From positions 1,178,001 to 1,242,000 of the forward strand of contig NZ_ADVG01000001.1 in the NCBI RefSeq assembly GCF_000178855.1: 64,000 nt of DNA. The letters are read 5' to 3'. The stretch's first letter is position 1. The number at the start of each line of letters is the position of its first letter. Source of the stretch: Ktedonobacter racemifer DSM 44963. GTDB taxonomy: Bacteria; Chloroflexota; Ktedonobacteria; Ktedonobacterales; Ktedonobacteraceae. A model generated the notes under the pieces. The model was not told where the DNA came from, did not search any database, and saw only the letters and a list, made by a program, of their open reading frames with translations. The position numbers were made by a program, and so were the translations under genes. Of the stretch, positions 54,791-64,000 are shown piece after piece.

Positions 54791-54845
54791 ACAGCAATCA
54801 CACAAAACTCAGACAAAACTTATACAAGACTCATACAGGAGGATC
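54791..54845. promoter_or_regulatory. 11-bp direct repeats, candidate OmpR/SARP-type operator
   Basis: Five consecutive 11-bp units start with ACA: ACAGCAATCAC, ACAAAACTCAG, ACAAAACTTAT, ACAAGACTCAT and ACAGGAGGATC. The middle three are clearly related. Direct repeats at one-helical-turn spacing are bound by OmpR/SARP winged-helix proteins, and the gene next door encodes one. The assignment is inferred from spacing and context. Confidence 0.5.
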
Positions 54846-54881
54846 CATACAGCTTCTCATCGCTTCAAAGTGCTTGAAACC

Positions 54882-54910
54882 TTGTTAAATATGAAAAGCT
54901 GTGCTACTAT
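54882..54910 (+). promoter_or_regulatory. Sigma-70-like promoter for the XRE-NACHT gene
   Basis: TTGTTA (54882-54887) and TACTAT (54905-54910) are separated by 17 bases, a good -35/-10 pair. The start codon of the XRE-NACHT gene lies about 100 bases downstream. The 11-bp repeats end 37 bases upstream. Confidence 0.45.
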
Positions 54911-55010
54911 CAGTTTGTGTTTTTGAATATTTGTAGATTGTAAGGATTAGAATCATGTATTTCTATACATTGTTACACATTGTCTTCTTAGCTGTTGCAG
55001 GGAATGCGTT

Positions 55011-57869
55011 ATGAGTTCGAATACCTTCCTCAAAAAAGCAAGAAGAGAACGGGGTCTCACTCAGGTAAATCTGGCCGAACAACTCCATGTTGGTGTTCAA
55101 ACCGTCAGCAGTTGGGAACGGGGAAAACGCGCTCCGCAGCCAGAAGTTCGCAAACGATTATGTGAGATCTTTCGCAAACGATTATGTGAGATCTTAGGAA
55201 AGTCTCCAGAGGAACTTGGTTTACCTCCGTTCGATCAAGGATTACGCCACTCGTCAACCCAGAAAGACCACGTCACCTACACAGTGGTGCTCTCTGCTGA
55301 AGAAGATAACGTCTTCCCAGAAGAGGGTTCAGAGCGGAGGCGGGATGTTGCGAAACCATCACAAACTGCTCATCGGAATACATTCGCATATGTATACGAT
55401 GATGTGAACCGCCAACGTCTGCTCACCCGTGTTTACGAGCGCTGGATCAAGGGCGTTTTTGAAGAATCGCTCTATCATTCCACCCTTCTCGTTGTACCGT
55501 TACAAGAACGACCCGATGTGCTTGAAGACCCATGGCAAGAGGTGTTTCAGGAGCCTTCCTTGCCATCACGCTCGTTGCCACCTGGAACACGGATTACGCA
55601 AGTGTATGACCAGGCGGATGGAGAATTGCTCATTCTTGGTGAGCCTGGTTCAGGCAAGACAACCCTGCTCCTTGAACTGGCTCGTCATGAGATTGCACGC
55701 GCCAGACAATATGAACGATATCCTCTTCCAATCTATTTCAACCTGGCATCGTGGGCAGAGAGGCAGCTTCCGTTGGAACAATGGCTGGTCGACGAAATCA
55801 ATATCAAATATCGAATTTCACCCAAACTTGCCCAAACATGGATTGAAGCGGAACACATCGCAGTTCTGCTGGATGGATTGGATGACGTTGCACCTGAATA
55901 CCGGACAGCATGTATTCAGGAGATCAACACCTTCCGGCAAAAATACGGGTTGGCGCCGGTCGTGGTCTGTTGCCGCTCTGCAGATTATCTGGCCCAACCA
56001 GCTCGTCTTGCCTTGAACAAGGCGATCGTGGTCAACACGTTGACCGCCGAGCAGATAGACGAATTTGTGGCTCAGGCGGGCCAGGATCTTGCCATCCTTC
56101 GTCTGGCGCTCCAGCGTGATGCGGCCCTCCGAGAAATGGCTTCCACCCCCTTAATGCTTAATACCCTGGCCATTGCCTACCAGGGCGTACCGATGGAGGA
56201 GGTCCTTACTCATGGTTCATTTCAGATACAACGACAGAGGATCTTTGCAAAATATGTTGAGCGCTTGATTGAGCGAGGAGGTGCTACTACAAAGACGTAC
56301 ACCAGCGCACACATCAAACAGTATTTGACGTGGCTGGCGCGGCATCTACAAGCACACAACCAGACATAATTCTATATCGAGCGCCTTCAACCCGATTGGC
56401 TGGAAAGCAACCGTGAGCAACATCACTATCAGCGAACGGTCATTCGTCTCGTCACCGTCATCCAGTGCATCGTCGGAGGAGCCCTGGCAGCGTGGTTGAA
56501 AGGCGGGCTCAAGAATGGGGTGGTAGGCTCTGGGAATGGGATCCTGGGGCTCTTTGGTGGAGGAACAGGCAATAGCATGCTCGGGTGGATGGCACCAGGC
56601 ATTGGAGGTGGAAGCCAAGGGGGAGCCAGTCTCATTCTCATACTTGGCATCGTGATCTGGCTGGTTTCCATTCTGGTGGGAAGTCCCTCTCTCCCAACGC
56701 TGACCCCTCGCGCCATCTGGCATGGGTTGGTGAAAGGACTACGCACTGGAGTGAAGTTTGGCCTCATCATCAGTCCATGCTCCATTGCCTTATTTACCGC
56801 TCTTGGTGGTCTTGTACATGGGATCTCCTATGGAGTGGGAATTAGTTTCTTTCTCGCCATGTTAATCGGATTGCTCAGTGGATTAGGAGATGGATTACGC
56901 TACCCACAAGAAGAACCACCAGAAAAGGAGTCATTTGGAGATCGACTTGTTGACGGTCTGATTTTTGGCGTTGGGGGAGGACTCAGCTTCTCTATCGTCG
57001 AACTGCTGCTCCAGGTCAATCACCAGTCCACCATCATTTACAGCTTCATCGCTGCGCTCTTCTATTTTCTGGCGTTTGGCTTTGGTGGGGGGACACATCT
57101 CTTCACCTCGTTGGGAAAAACCATTCAACCAGCTGAGATTGTCACCTGGTCCTGGAAACAGATGGCCCAGGATATGGGAAGCAATATCACAAAGAGTCTC
57201 CTGGTTGCACTCGTCACACTCGCGAGCGTAGGCGTGATCATCGCCGGGATCACAAGCCTCTTTTTTGCCGATCCTGCTTATGGTCTCCACTACGGGCTGG
57301 TTTTCGGAACGATCAGTGGCCTCATTGTTGGGATTGCGGGCATGTTAACAAGTATGCTTCAAAGTGCCTGGTCAAGTGATATTCTCGCAGATGACCAGCA
57401 TACGATTCCTAATGAAGGCATCATACGTTCGGGACGAAATGCACTGATTGGAGCTTGTATATTTGCTCCAATTGGAGGAATTGCCAGCGGTCTCGCTACT
57501 GGCATCGGTTTTGGCCTTCTTGGACAACTTTCAACCTGGCCAGTGATGGCGAAAGCCTTTGCGGTGATGATTGCGGTCGTGTTCTTCGTCATCTTTACCA
57601 TAGCCCATGGTGGTATTGCATGGATAGAGCATTATACGCTCCGCTGGTATCTCTGGAAGTGGAATCGCATTCCCAGGAACTACGTGAACTTTCTCAATTG
57701 TGTCACCAGCTATGCATTGATGCGCAAGGTTGGAGGAGGCTACATGTTCACGCACCGATTGCTCTTAGAGTATTTTGCGCAGCTCGCTTCATCACAGCAT
57801 AATGGGCCAGGATCTGCGCTCAGCGAACCCAAAGAACGCAGTGTGCACCAGGAGCTCAGCGCATTCTAA
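55011..57869 (+). pseudogene. XRE-NACHT multi-span membrane STAND protein, interrupted by an in-frame stop
   Basis: The first 452 codons encode an XRE helix-turn-helix (GLTQVNLAEQLHVGVQTVSSWERG), a linker, and a NACHT ATPase with Walker A LGEPGSGKTTLL and Walker B AVLLDGLDDV. TAA at 56367-56369 stops translation after LARHLQAHNQT, but the same frame continues at once with FYIERLQPDWLESN, the normal continuation of the family, and then about eight Gly-rich membrane helices to 57869. One base change would restore a 952-residue protein. An in-frame tandem duplication of 24 bases (55149-55196) doubles RKRLCEI after the HTH. The gene is decaying, read through, or affected by a sequence error. It is likely a membrane-tethered sensor when intact. 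Confidence 0.82.
55149..55196 (+). repeat. 24-bp in-frame tandem duplication
   Basis: The unit CGCAAACGATTATGTGAGAT plus CTTT/CTTA occurs twice back to back, duplicating eight codons in the linker after the HTH domain. One base differs at the end. It keeps the frame and probably arose by slippage. Confidence 0.9.
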
Positions 57870-57940
57870 TGGGAGAGCTTCCAGTAGTATCAACTACCAT
57901 TCTTTATTACCATACCTATTACAGTGCTAAAGGATTGATT

Positions 57941-59050
57941 ATGTTGACGTTACTCGTATTTATTCTTCTTCTCGTTCTGCTTCTGCTAGTGATACTCAGT
58001 GCCGGTTTGTGCTGGTATGTTACACGCCGACTGCTCCATCGCACAACACATGCATCGACATCTTTTACCCTTCCACTTGTGGATATCACTGCGGAGGCAA
58101 TTACGCTGCAAAGCACAAAGAATACCAGGCGGCCAGGGGTGTTTGGTATTCAGGGTCCAGAGGGACAGGCAATTGTGGGGCCTATTCTCTCCGCTGATAC
58201 CAGGACGGTTACTCGCCAGCTGCTCCACGTAGCAGGAACGCTTACCCCTCAGACCAACGTCGCCTGGAACACGACTGTCTACGGAGGGAAATTACGAGAG
58301 CAGCTCCACCTCACCATCAATGAGGTATCCGTTCCTGGCCCTCTCGGCACTATGCCAGCATGGTTTGTTCCCGGGCAGCAACCGATCTGGGTCGTTCTCG
58401 TTCATGGCGCAACGGGCACACAAGAACAAGGGCTCCGTGCATTTAAAACGCTGGCTAACCTGGGGTTCCCCATTTTAGATATCACGTACCGCAATGATAC
58501 CAACGCTCCGGCAAGCACTGATGGGCTATCGCACCTGGGAGATACGGAGTGGGAAGATGTGGAAGCCAGCATCAAGTATGCCTTGGGGCAGGGAGCACAA
58601 AGCATTCTCCTTTATGGCATCTCCATGGGAGGAACCATTGTCGAAGTCTTCCTGGCTCGCTCCTCCTATACGGACCATATTCACGCGGTAATCCTCGACT
58701 CGCCTGTACTTGATTGGCGAGCCACGATCGAGAGCCAAACGAGAAAGAACCGTCTCCCATCCTTCATTGCCAGAGGAGCAGAAGCTGTTATCTCAAGGCG
58801 CACACACATCAACTTTGAGGCGCTGAATCTCCTCACACAACCACCCCGTGGTGTTCCAACTCTGCTCTTTCACGGCATAGATGATACGAGCGCCCCCATA
58901 GCACTAAGCGACAAATTTGCATCGATTCACCCCGCTATCACGTATGTCCGTTTTCCTGATGCAGAACACACCCAATGCTGGAATGCCAATTCCCAGGAAT
59001 ATGAATCCCAGCTGCGCACCTTCCTTGAAGATGCCGTCTTAAAGGGATAG
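57941..59050 (+). CDS. Membrane-anchored alpha/beta hydrolase
   Basis: ATG at 57941 follows AAAGGATTGATT and starts with a membrane anchor (LLVFILLLVLLLLVILSAGL); the frame is open 24 codons further upstream, to an ATG overlapping the STAND gene stop, but with a poorer signal. The 369-residue protein has VVLVHGATGTQEQ, YGISMGGTIVE (nucleophile Ser near 228), LLFHGIDDTSAP (Asp near 314) and DAEHTQCW (His near 341), a complete triad. It resembles acyl-peptidase/esterase-type hydrolases acting at the membrane; the substrate is unknown. Confidence 0.87.
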   Translation: MLTLLVFILLLVLLLLVILSAGLCWYVTRRLLHRTTHASTSFTLPLVDITAEAITLQSTKNTRRPGVFGIQGPEGQAIVGPILSADTRTVTRQLLHVAGTLTPQTNVAWNTTVYGGKLREQLHLTINEVSVPGPLGTMPAWFVPGQQPIWVVLVHGATGTQEQGLRAFKTLANLGFPILDITYRNDTNAPASTDGLSHLGDTEWEDVEASIKYALGQGAQSILLYGISMGGTIVEVFLARSSYTDHIHAVILDSPVLDWRATIESQTRKNRLPSFIARGAEAVISRRTHINFEALNLLTQPPRGVPTLLFHGIDDTSAPIALSDKFASIHPAITYVRFPDAEHTQCWNANSQEYESQLRTFLEDAVLKG

Positions 59051-59062
59051 CCATCAATAACC

Positions 59063-60165
59063 TCACGCATACAAAGGAAAGTCATCGCTCTCTGTGCACA
59101 GGTGATTGAGAGAGCGATGACTTTCCTTTGTGTTGGCATTACGTTCCTCTTGCAGAGCCGTGACCTGCTGGCGAAGTTGCTGTTCATCGGCTATGCGGCG
59201 TTGCAAGCAGGAGCGCTGGAAAACCCCGATTTCGATCTCGGCCATATTCAGCCAACTGGCGTGCTTAGGCGTGTAGTGGAACTCCAGGCGACGCAAGATG
59301 CGGCAGGCTTCCGAAGCCGGAAAGGCCTCATACAGCGCTCCCGGCGTGTGAGTATTCAAGTTGTCTTGCACCACGCGCACGTACTCAGCAGACGGATAGG
59401 CCACATCCACCAGCCAGCGCATTTGCTCGGCATAGTCCTGCTTGGTCCGCTGGGCCGTCACGTGAACCTGCCGCCAACCTCGCAGTGGCTCAACCAGGAA
59501 GAACAGATTGGCGCTCCCTCGCCGTTGGTACTCGCAATCAATGCGCTCTGGCTGCCCTGCAGAGGCTGGCACATGAGGACGCACCTCGGCGTGCAAGACC
59601 ACTGGTTTCTCATCAAAACAGACAGTCGGACACAACGGATCATAGGGTTCTGCGTAGAGTTCCAGCACGTCTTCCATGGCGGCTACAAACTCTCCTCCGA
59701 CGGCGGGCAGGCACCAGTGCTCGTATCGCCAGGGCTTCAGTTCATTTTTTTGAGCAGGCGGTGAATGGTATCCAGCGAAATCTTCTCCACGAAGCCGAGT
59801 TCCACCGCCTTGTCGGCCAGCAAGCGTACTGTCCAGTGGTCATGACCGTCGGGGGCCGGGCTACAGGCCACGGCTATCAAGTGGGCGCTTTGCAGACCCG
59901 AGAGGGCGCTGCGGCGATGCTACTGCACCTTGTCGTGTAACACCGCCTCCAGTCCTCCTCGTGCGAAGCGTCCCTGCACGTTGGTCACAGTGCCCTCACA
60001 CACATCGAAGGCGGCGGCCAGTTCGGCGGTACTCCACCCGTCTGCGGATTTGAGCAGAAGATGCGCACGTGTCAGGGTGCGCGCGTTGGCTTTGCCTCGA
60101 TGGACAAAGGTTTCTAAGGCTATCCGTTCCTCTTGGGTCAAGCTGACGGCTGGCTGACGTGGCAT
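59063..60165 (-). pseudogene. Degraded IS630-type transposase
   Basis: The N-terminal frame (59920-60165) has TLTRAHLLLKSADGWSTAEL and a helix-turn-helix. It ends in TAG at 59920-59922, but the frame continues with LIAVACSPAPDGHDHWTVRL up to a run of seven A (59745-59751 on the plus strand), where a -1 slip is needed to reach ELKPWRYEHWCLPAVGGEF and the catalytic part with CFDEKPVV, VQDNLNTH and HASWLNMAEIE. The A7 run could be a programmed site, but the stop makes the copy inactive. It is unrelated in sequence detail to the IS630 at 46060. Clear terminal repeats were not found. Confidence 0.8.
59071..59131. terminator. 23-bp stem hairpin between convergent genes
   Basis: ACAAAGGAAAGTCATCGCTC... 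(59071-59093) pairs perfectly with the segment at 59109-59131 across a 15-base loop. It ends the hydrolase transcript and overlaps the last codons of the degraded transposase on the other strand. Confidence 0.75.
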
Positions 60166-60230
60166 GGGGCTTCCCTCCGTTTTCGCTCAGTATACCACCT
60201 CCTTAAGACCTAACCGAACTAGACACTAGG

Positions 60231-61856
60231 CTACCATGATTTAGCAGACAAAGGGACTTCAATGACAGTTGGTCGTTTTTCTTCTAGTGCTTCTTTAATA
60301 GCATCACGTAGTGCCTCTGGCCCTTCAACTTTCACGCCGCGCACGTGAAATGCTTGTGCCAATGCAGCATAGTCGGGTTCAATGATATCTGTAGCTATAT
60401 ATCGCCTACCGTATGTGTGGCACTGATCTGTCTTTACAGCTGTAAAAGTCGAGTCATTAAAGATGATAGCGACGATTGGTAATTGCTCTTGCACTGCGGT
60501 CGCGAGTTCACTGGAGTTAAGGAGGAAACCACCATCTCCACAAAGTGCTACTACAGGGCGCTCTGGCCTGGCAGTTTTGGCTCCTAGTGCTAAGGGAAAG
60601 GCACAGCCAATTGTACAAAACTCGCATGGATGAATGAAGGTACCCGGCTCATACACAGGTAAATAAACTGTACTGGCGTAGCCGAGCATAGTCATGTCTG
60701 CAACAATAATGCCCTCAGATGGTACGCCTTCCCGTACCCCTTCCAATAATGCCACATCTTTGCCAAATCGCGTTCGTGTTTCTTGTCGTATCTCTGCCCG
60801 TACTTGGAGTAACTCCTGTTCTAGATTTGGGCGTAGTACAGTAAAGTCCTGAGATTGCTCGTAGAGAGCTTCAAGTGCACAGCGTGCGTCACTAACGATA
60901 CCCAACGTTGCTGGGTAGTTGTGTCCTATTTCAGCGGGATCAATATCAATATGAATTAAATTAGCTGGTAACGGATATTGACCATATGCGGTACGTTCTG
61001 CTCCTAATTTACTACCTACGACCAAGGCCAAGTCTGCGCTTTTTAGCAATGGATACAATTCCTTACTTGTATAAGTAGTAGTATGCACTACCAAAGGATG
61101 ATCGCTAGGTATAACGTCGTGGCTCTTGCTTCCTAGTATTATAGGAGCTTGTAGACATTCAGCTAATTTTATAAGCTGATTATTGGCACGAGCCATTGAG
61201 ACTCCCTCTCCAGCGATAATGATAGGTTTCTGTGCATTACGTAGGAGACTGGATGCCTGAGCAATATCTGATGGATGTGGCTGTACTGGTTCAAAGGTAA
61301 AGTCTTCCTCCGTCGGAAGCGAAACATATGCACTTTCCTTCAGAAGATCAAGTGGAACTTGTAGGTATGCTCCTCTGGATCGCTCCTGACTCATGATTCG
61401 CAATGCATCTTGTAGCATCTCAGGGATTTCTTCAACTCTTTTAATTGCATATGCCCAACCTGCAAGCGATTCCATCACACCTAATTGATCTTTAACTTCG
61501 TGTAGTTCTCCGCGCTTAAGCGCAGCAGTAGCTTGCGGCAGGCTACTACTGATGACAAGCAGAGGAATAGAGTCGGCATAAGCACTGGCAATAGGCGTCG
61601 TGACATTAGTGAGGCCAGGACCAGTAATGGTGCTAACGACTCCTAGGCGACCGGTGATGCGTGCGTAACCTTCTGCCATAAAGCCTGCACCTTGTTCGTG
61701 TCGTGCAAGGATATGGCGTAAACCGGGTGTCTTGTAGATCTCATCATAAAGTGGAAGCGTGTGTATACCAGGAATACCAAAGATGGTGTCAACATGATAT
61801 GCCCGTAACGTAGCAATAATTGCTTGCGCGCCACTCAAATACTGCCTATGACTCAC
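60231..61856 (-). CDS. Thiamine-diphosphate-dependent enzyme (acetolactate synthase/decarboxylase family)
   Basis: The 541-residue protein has the three domains of the family: a Pyr domain with catalytic Glu54 in ARHEQGAGFMAEGYAR, a central Rossmann-like domain (IIIAGEGVSMA, LALVVGSKLG), and a PP domain with the ThDP-binding motif CGDGGFLLNSSELATA near 439 through IIFND. Such enzymes make or cleave C-C bonds of 2-oxo acids. No regulatory small subunit or ilvC lies nearby, so it is less likely to be the biosynthetic acetolactate synthase and more likely a 2-oxo acid decarboxylase or a synthase in a specialised pathway. It is AT-rich. Confidence 0.88.
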   Translation of the reverse strand: MSHRQYLSGAQAIIATLRAYHVDTIFGIPGIHTLPLYDEIYKTPGLRHILARHEQGAGFMAEGYARITGRLGVVSTITGPGLTNVTTPIASAYADSIPLLVISSSLPQATAALKRGELHEVKDQLGVMESLAGWAYAIKRVEEIPEMLQDALRIMSQERSRGAYLQVPLDLLKESAYVSLPTEEDFTFEPVQPHPSDIAQASSLLRNAQKPIIIAGEGVSMARANNQLIKLAECLQAPIILGSKSHDVIPSDHPLVVHTTTYTSKELYPLLKSADLALVVGSKLGAERTAYGQYPLPANLIHIDIDPAEIGHNYPATLGIVSDARCALEALYEQSQDFTVLRPNLEQELLQVRAEIRQETRTRFGKDVALLEGVREGVPSEGIIVADMTMLGYASTVYLPVYEPGTFIHPCEFCTIGCAFPLALGAKTARPERPVVALCGDGGFLLNSSELATAVQEQLPIVAIIFNDSTFTAVKTDQCHTYGRRYIATDIIEPDYAALAQAFHVRGVKVEGPEALRDAIKEALEEKRPTVIEVPLSAKSW

Positions 61857-62069
61857 GCTGTAAAATCCTCCTTGATTTAAGTTGAAAAGAGAATAGTCAA
61901 TTCATTGGAGATTTTGTGTAATGATTCCGCTTTGTAATTTGCTGTCTCATGGCAGCTTTCAGGTTTGAATCAACTTTCTCCATATTACTCCTTCGAAATT
62001 GCTTGCCTATTTTGCCCCTTTATAAACAGCTCCCTAGTATTGAAATGGATTCAGTCCAATGACATCGTA

Positions 62070-62777
62070 CTAATGGGGGGGGTCACATGATAGATCCAAC
62101 CAGTTCACAAGCCCAAGTGCAAAACTTCTCAATACGGCATCTCGAGGATTTCGAACCATTAAACATCGATAAATAGCATGTCGATGTGTGCGAACAGTTG
62201 TTAATGCGATACTTAACCGTTGTCCTATGGCATCTTCGTTTTCGCCAAAAGCCATACCATTCAGAACGTCTTTTTCACGAGGCGAAAGCGAGTCATTTAT
62301 GTCTAGAGAAGGTAATTGTTTCATCAATGACTCAACAAGCTTTTGATGCTCTGCAAGGTTAATAATGAGTGCACATAAATTTGCAAATGACTGAGGAATA
62401 TTCGGTGCAGAATGGGAAACTAAATATCCTGATGTTAGTTTCAACATTCCATACCGTTTTTGTTGGAAACAAATTTCAATAAGATGGCAGTTTCCCCTTA
62501 AGTGTTCTAGAGAGATAGGATCCCACAAAACCTGCGCATACCCATGTGTACAATGGTAGATTGTATCTTCTATTCTGTTGCGCCATGACTTTTTTGATGT
62601 ATTAGGAGTGATCATAGATTTAAGAATTTCTTCTTGTACACGGATCCATTCATTTAAAACGGTCAGATCTTGCTCAATTTCAATAGGTTCCCTGTCCTCT
62701 GTTTTCGAATCGTTACTGTTACCAACCAAATGGGGTTTTCTCAGTAACGTAGGCATGGATGCTTTGTATGTTTGCAT
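62070..62777 (-). CDS. LuxR-type helix-turn-helix regulator
   Basis: The 235-residue protein ends with a GerE/LuxR DNA-binding domain: SLSPREKDVLNGMAFGEN, AIGQRLSIALTTVRTHRHAI, then RNPRDAVLRSF. The N-terminal 160 residues (CTHGYAQVLWDPISLEHL, YGMLKLTSGYLV) look like a small sensory fold, perhaps GAF-like, but are not clearly assigned. It lies between the ThDP enzyme and the Os1348-like peptide, in the same orientation, and may control both. Confidence 0.8.
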   Translation of the reverse strand: MQTYKASMPTLLRKPHLVGNSNDSKTEDREPIEIEQDLTVLNEWIRVQEEILKSMITPNTSKKSWRNRIEDTIYHCTHGYAQVLWDPISLEHLRGNCHLIEICFQQKRYGMLKLTSGYLVSHSAPNIPQSFANLCALIINLAEHQKLVESLMKQLPSLDINDSLSPREKDVLNGMAFGENEDAIGQRLSIALTTVRTHRHAIYRCLMVRNPRDAVLRSFALGLVNWLDLSCDPPH

Positions 62778-62905
62778 TGGCTACTCCTAGCAAAGGAACT
62801 AAAAAGAGGTTATCAATTAAGGCACGTGGGTTTTATCTAGCAATAGAGGATTAGCTCTATGCAGGTGTGAGTAAAGATATAGCTGTCTATGCGCTTAAAT
62901 TAACG

Positions 62906-63112
62906 TTATGTTGAGCTAAGCTTGTCCAGCAAATATCTGCAAAATTCGGAAATAGTTTCCGCCTCCATATTTTTAAAGACCTCTTGCTCTTCCGCTGTGA
63001 GTTCGAACCCTTGAGAATGTATAGTTGCGAGAGGATTGGTTTGAAGGGCTTTCCAAAACTCCTGGTCAGCTGTCGCGAGACCAAGGATCTGATTGATAGT
63101 TTTCCAAGACAT
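62906..63112 (-). CDS. Os1348/NHLP-family small protein (RiPP leader-like)
   Basis: The 68 residues read SWKTINQILGLATADQEFW, PLATIHSQGFELTAEEQEVF, then SEFCRYLLDKL. This follows the Os1348/Nif11-like pattern of peptide precursors whose leader resembles nitrile hydratase or Nif11 proteins, though no Gly-Gly-type cleavage site or core peptide follows. It may be a leaderless relative or a precursor with its core lost. No modification enzyme is seen nearby in the window. Confidence 0.7.
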   Translation of the reverse strand: MSWKTINQILGLATADQEFWKALQTNPLATIHSQGFELTAEEQEVFKNMEAETISEFCRYLLDKLSST

Positions 63113-63220
63113 TGCTTTCGTCTTTCTGACTTCTGTAATTACTGAGCAGTCTTCATCGTAGGTGGTTTTAATTCTAATTCTCTAAACGTTTGCGTGTGAA
63201 GGTGCTACGCGGGCAGTATG

Positions 63221-64000
63221 TTAAGTCCTGTGTAAAAGGGCAAGATCTGGCTGAGCTTGCGATGGCGATGGCATCGTGAGCTTATGGAAGGTCAAGCTGC
63301 GAATCACAGCATAGAACAGTAGGAGGCAACTGCCTTCGTTGCGAAAAGCGGCAGCCATCTTGTGCGAACGACGTTTGACTTCTCCGAAGAGACGCTCCAT
63401 CACATTGTTCGTGCGAATCGTCTTCCAATGCTGCTTCGGGAAGGCATAAAATGTCAGGCACGCCTCCAGATCTCGCTGCAGACACTCCACAGTGGTGGGA
63501 TAGATCTGCTGATACTTCTCGATGATAGCAGCTACGGCTTGATCGGCCTGCTGGCGACTTCCCTGGTAAAAGAGGGCATTGAGCTCAGGTTCGAGCTGCT
63601 CTCGCTGCTTACTGGGAACGTAGCTGAGCACATTCTCCATCTTGTGCATGACACAGCGCTGCCTCTGCGAAGCCGGAAAGTCCTTGGTGATGGCGTTGAA
63701 CATCGCCTGGTTGCCATCACTGATCCAGAGCCCGATCTCCTTGACGCCTCGGGCTTTGAGATCCTCCATGAGATCCTCCCACGCCTGCTGGTTCTCTCGA
63801 TCCCCCACGCGAAAGGCCAGCACGTCGCGCTCTCCTGTGGTGGCAATGCCTACCACCGCTAAGATCGGCATTTTGCAGCCTTCCCTGGTAGATGACGGTG
63901 AAGTAGGTTCCATCGGCAAAGGCATAGACATAACGCTCGGCCAAGGGACGCGCTTTCCACTGCTCGTACTCTTCCTCCAGCGTATGGAACACCCGCGAGA
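63221..64000 (-). pseudogene. IS256 (Mutator)-type transposase, frameshifted and running off the window end
   Basis: The downstream frame (63221-63931) contains [26 protein letters not shown] and NVMERLFGEVKRRSHKM, the core Mutator-transposase motifs. The upstream frame (63717 to the edge) has [17 protein letters not shown], which normally continues into [17 protein letters not shown] single missing G in a GGG run near 63883 explains the shift. The acidic residues of the DDE triad (FADGTYF, ISDGNQ, ERLFGEVKRR) are all present. The 5' part is outside the window. Confidence 0.82.

Noticed and set aside
1..64000. CRISPR arrays, tRNA or rRNA genes
   Set aside because: I saw no regularly spaced identical repeats with spacers, and no recognisable tRNA or rRNA sequence.

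Overview
The window looks like chromosome of a Ktedonobacteria-type Chloroflexota (Ktedonobacter/Dictyobacter relatives). This is inferred from gene content: STAND/NACHT ATPases, many decaying insertion sequences of several families, PAS-GAF soluble histidine kinases, an Os1348/NHLP-type peptide and a probable stand-alone IscB-type omega RNA. No rRNA, tRNA, CRISPR array or replication origin was seen. Base composition is mosaic: 0.8-7.7 kb and 60.2-63.1 kb are visibly AT-rich, while the secretion genes at 35-43.6 kb are GC-rich.

Region 1 (0.8-22.1 kb, minus strand) is a defence island. Eight genes are packed with overlapping or near-touching ends and read from high to low coordinates: a membrane-anchored protein of unknown fold, a PP2C-like phosphatase, a TIR-NACHT-HEAT protein (TIR split by a one-base frameshift), a 1610-residue Eco57I-type adenine methylase, a PLD-SNF2 helicase, a second adenine methylase fused to a specificity domain, a protein with a HEPN-like RNxxxH motif and a DUF5655-like C-terminus, and a caspase-KAP ATPase fusion. 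A small XRE regulator and a divergent control region with ACTTAA repeats lie upstream. I read this as a composite of DNA modification/degradation modules and abortive-infection effectors, and it is the best candidate here for an undescribed system.

Region 2 (22.2-32.1 kb, plus) begins with a helix-turn-helix-like protein and a solo paralogue of the helicase's PLD module. Two related SAM methyltransferase-like proteins, a small winged-helix-like protein and a response regulator lacking its phospho-acceptor Asp follow. The regulator's 3' end runs into an IscB-type omega RNA-like structure. Then come IS605-type remnants, a frameshifted tnpB and a PAS-GAF histidine kinase.

Region 3 (32.4-43.6 kb, plus) encodes part of a type IV secretion/conjugation apparatus: a VirB6/TrbL-like protein cut by an IS21 element with a clear 6-bp target duplication, a CHAP hydrolase, a small pilin-like protein, a PrgI/VirB3-like protein, a VirB4 ATPase and a VirD4-type coupling protein. 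No relaxase is visible. A second PAS-GAF kinase, paralogous to the first and inverted, sits on the far side.

Region 4 (43.7-60.2 kb) holds two identical 124-bp MITEs, an IS630 element with a canonical CCCAAAA slippery site, a peroxiredoxin, a flavin-dependent oxidoreductase, an MFS/Rossmann/pseudo-hydrolase trio, an OmpR-type DNA-binding protein facing an XRE-NACHT gene broken by an in-frame stop, a membrane-anchored hydrolase and a decayed IS630 transposase. Region 5 (60.2-64.0 kb) has a thiamine-diphosphate enzyme, a LuxR-type regulator, the Os1348-like peptide and a frameshifted IS256 transposase running off the window end.
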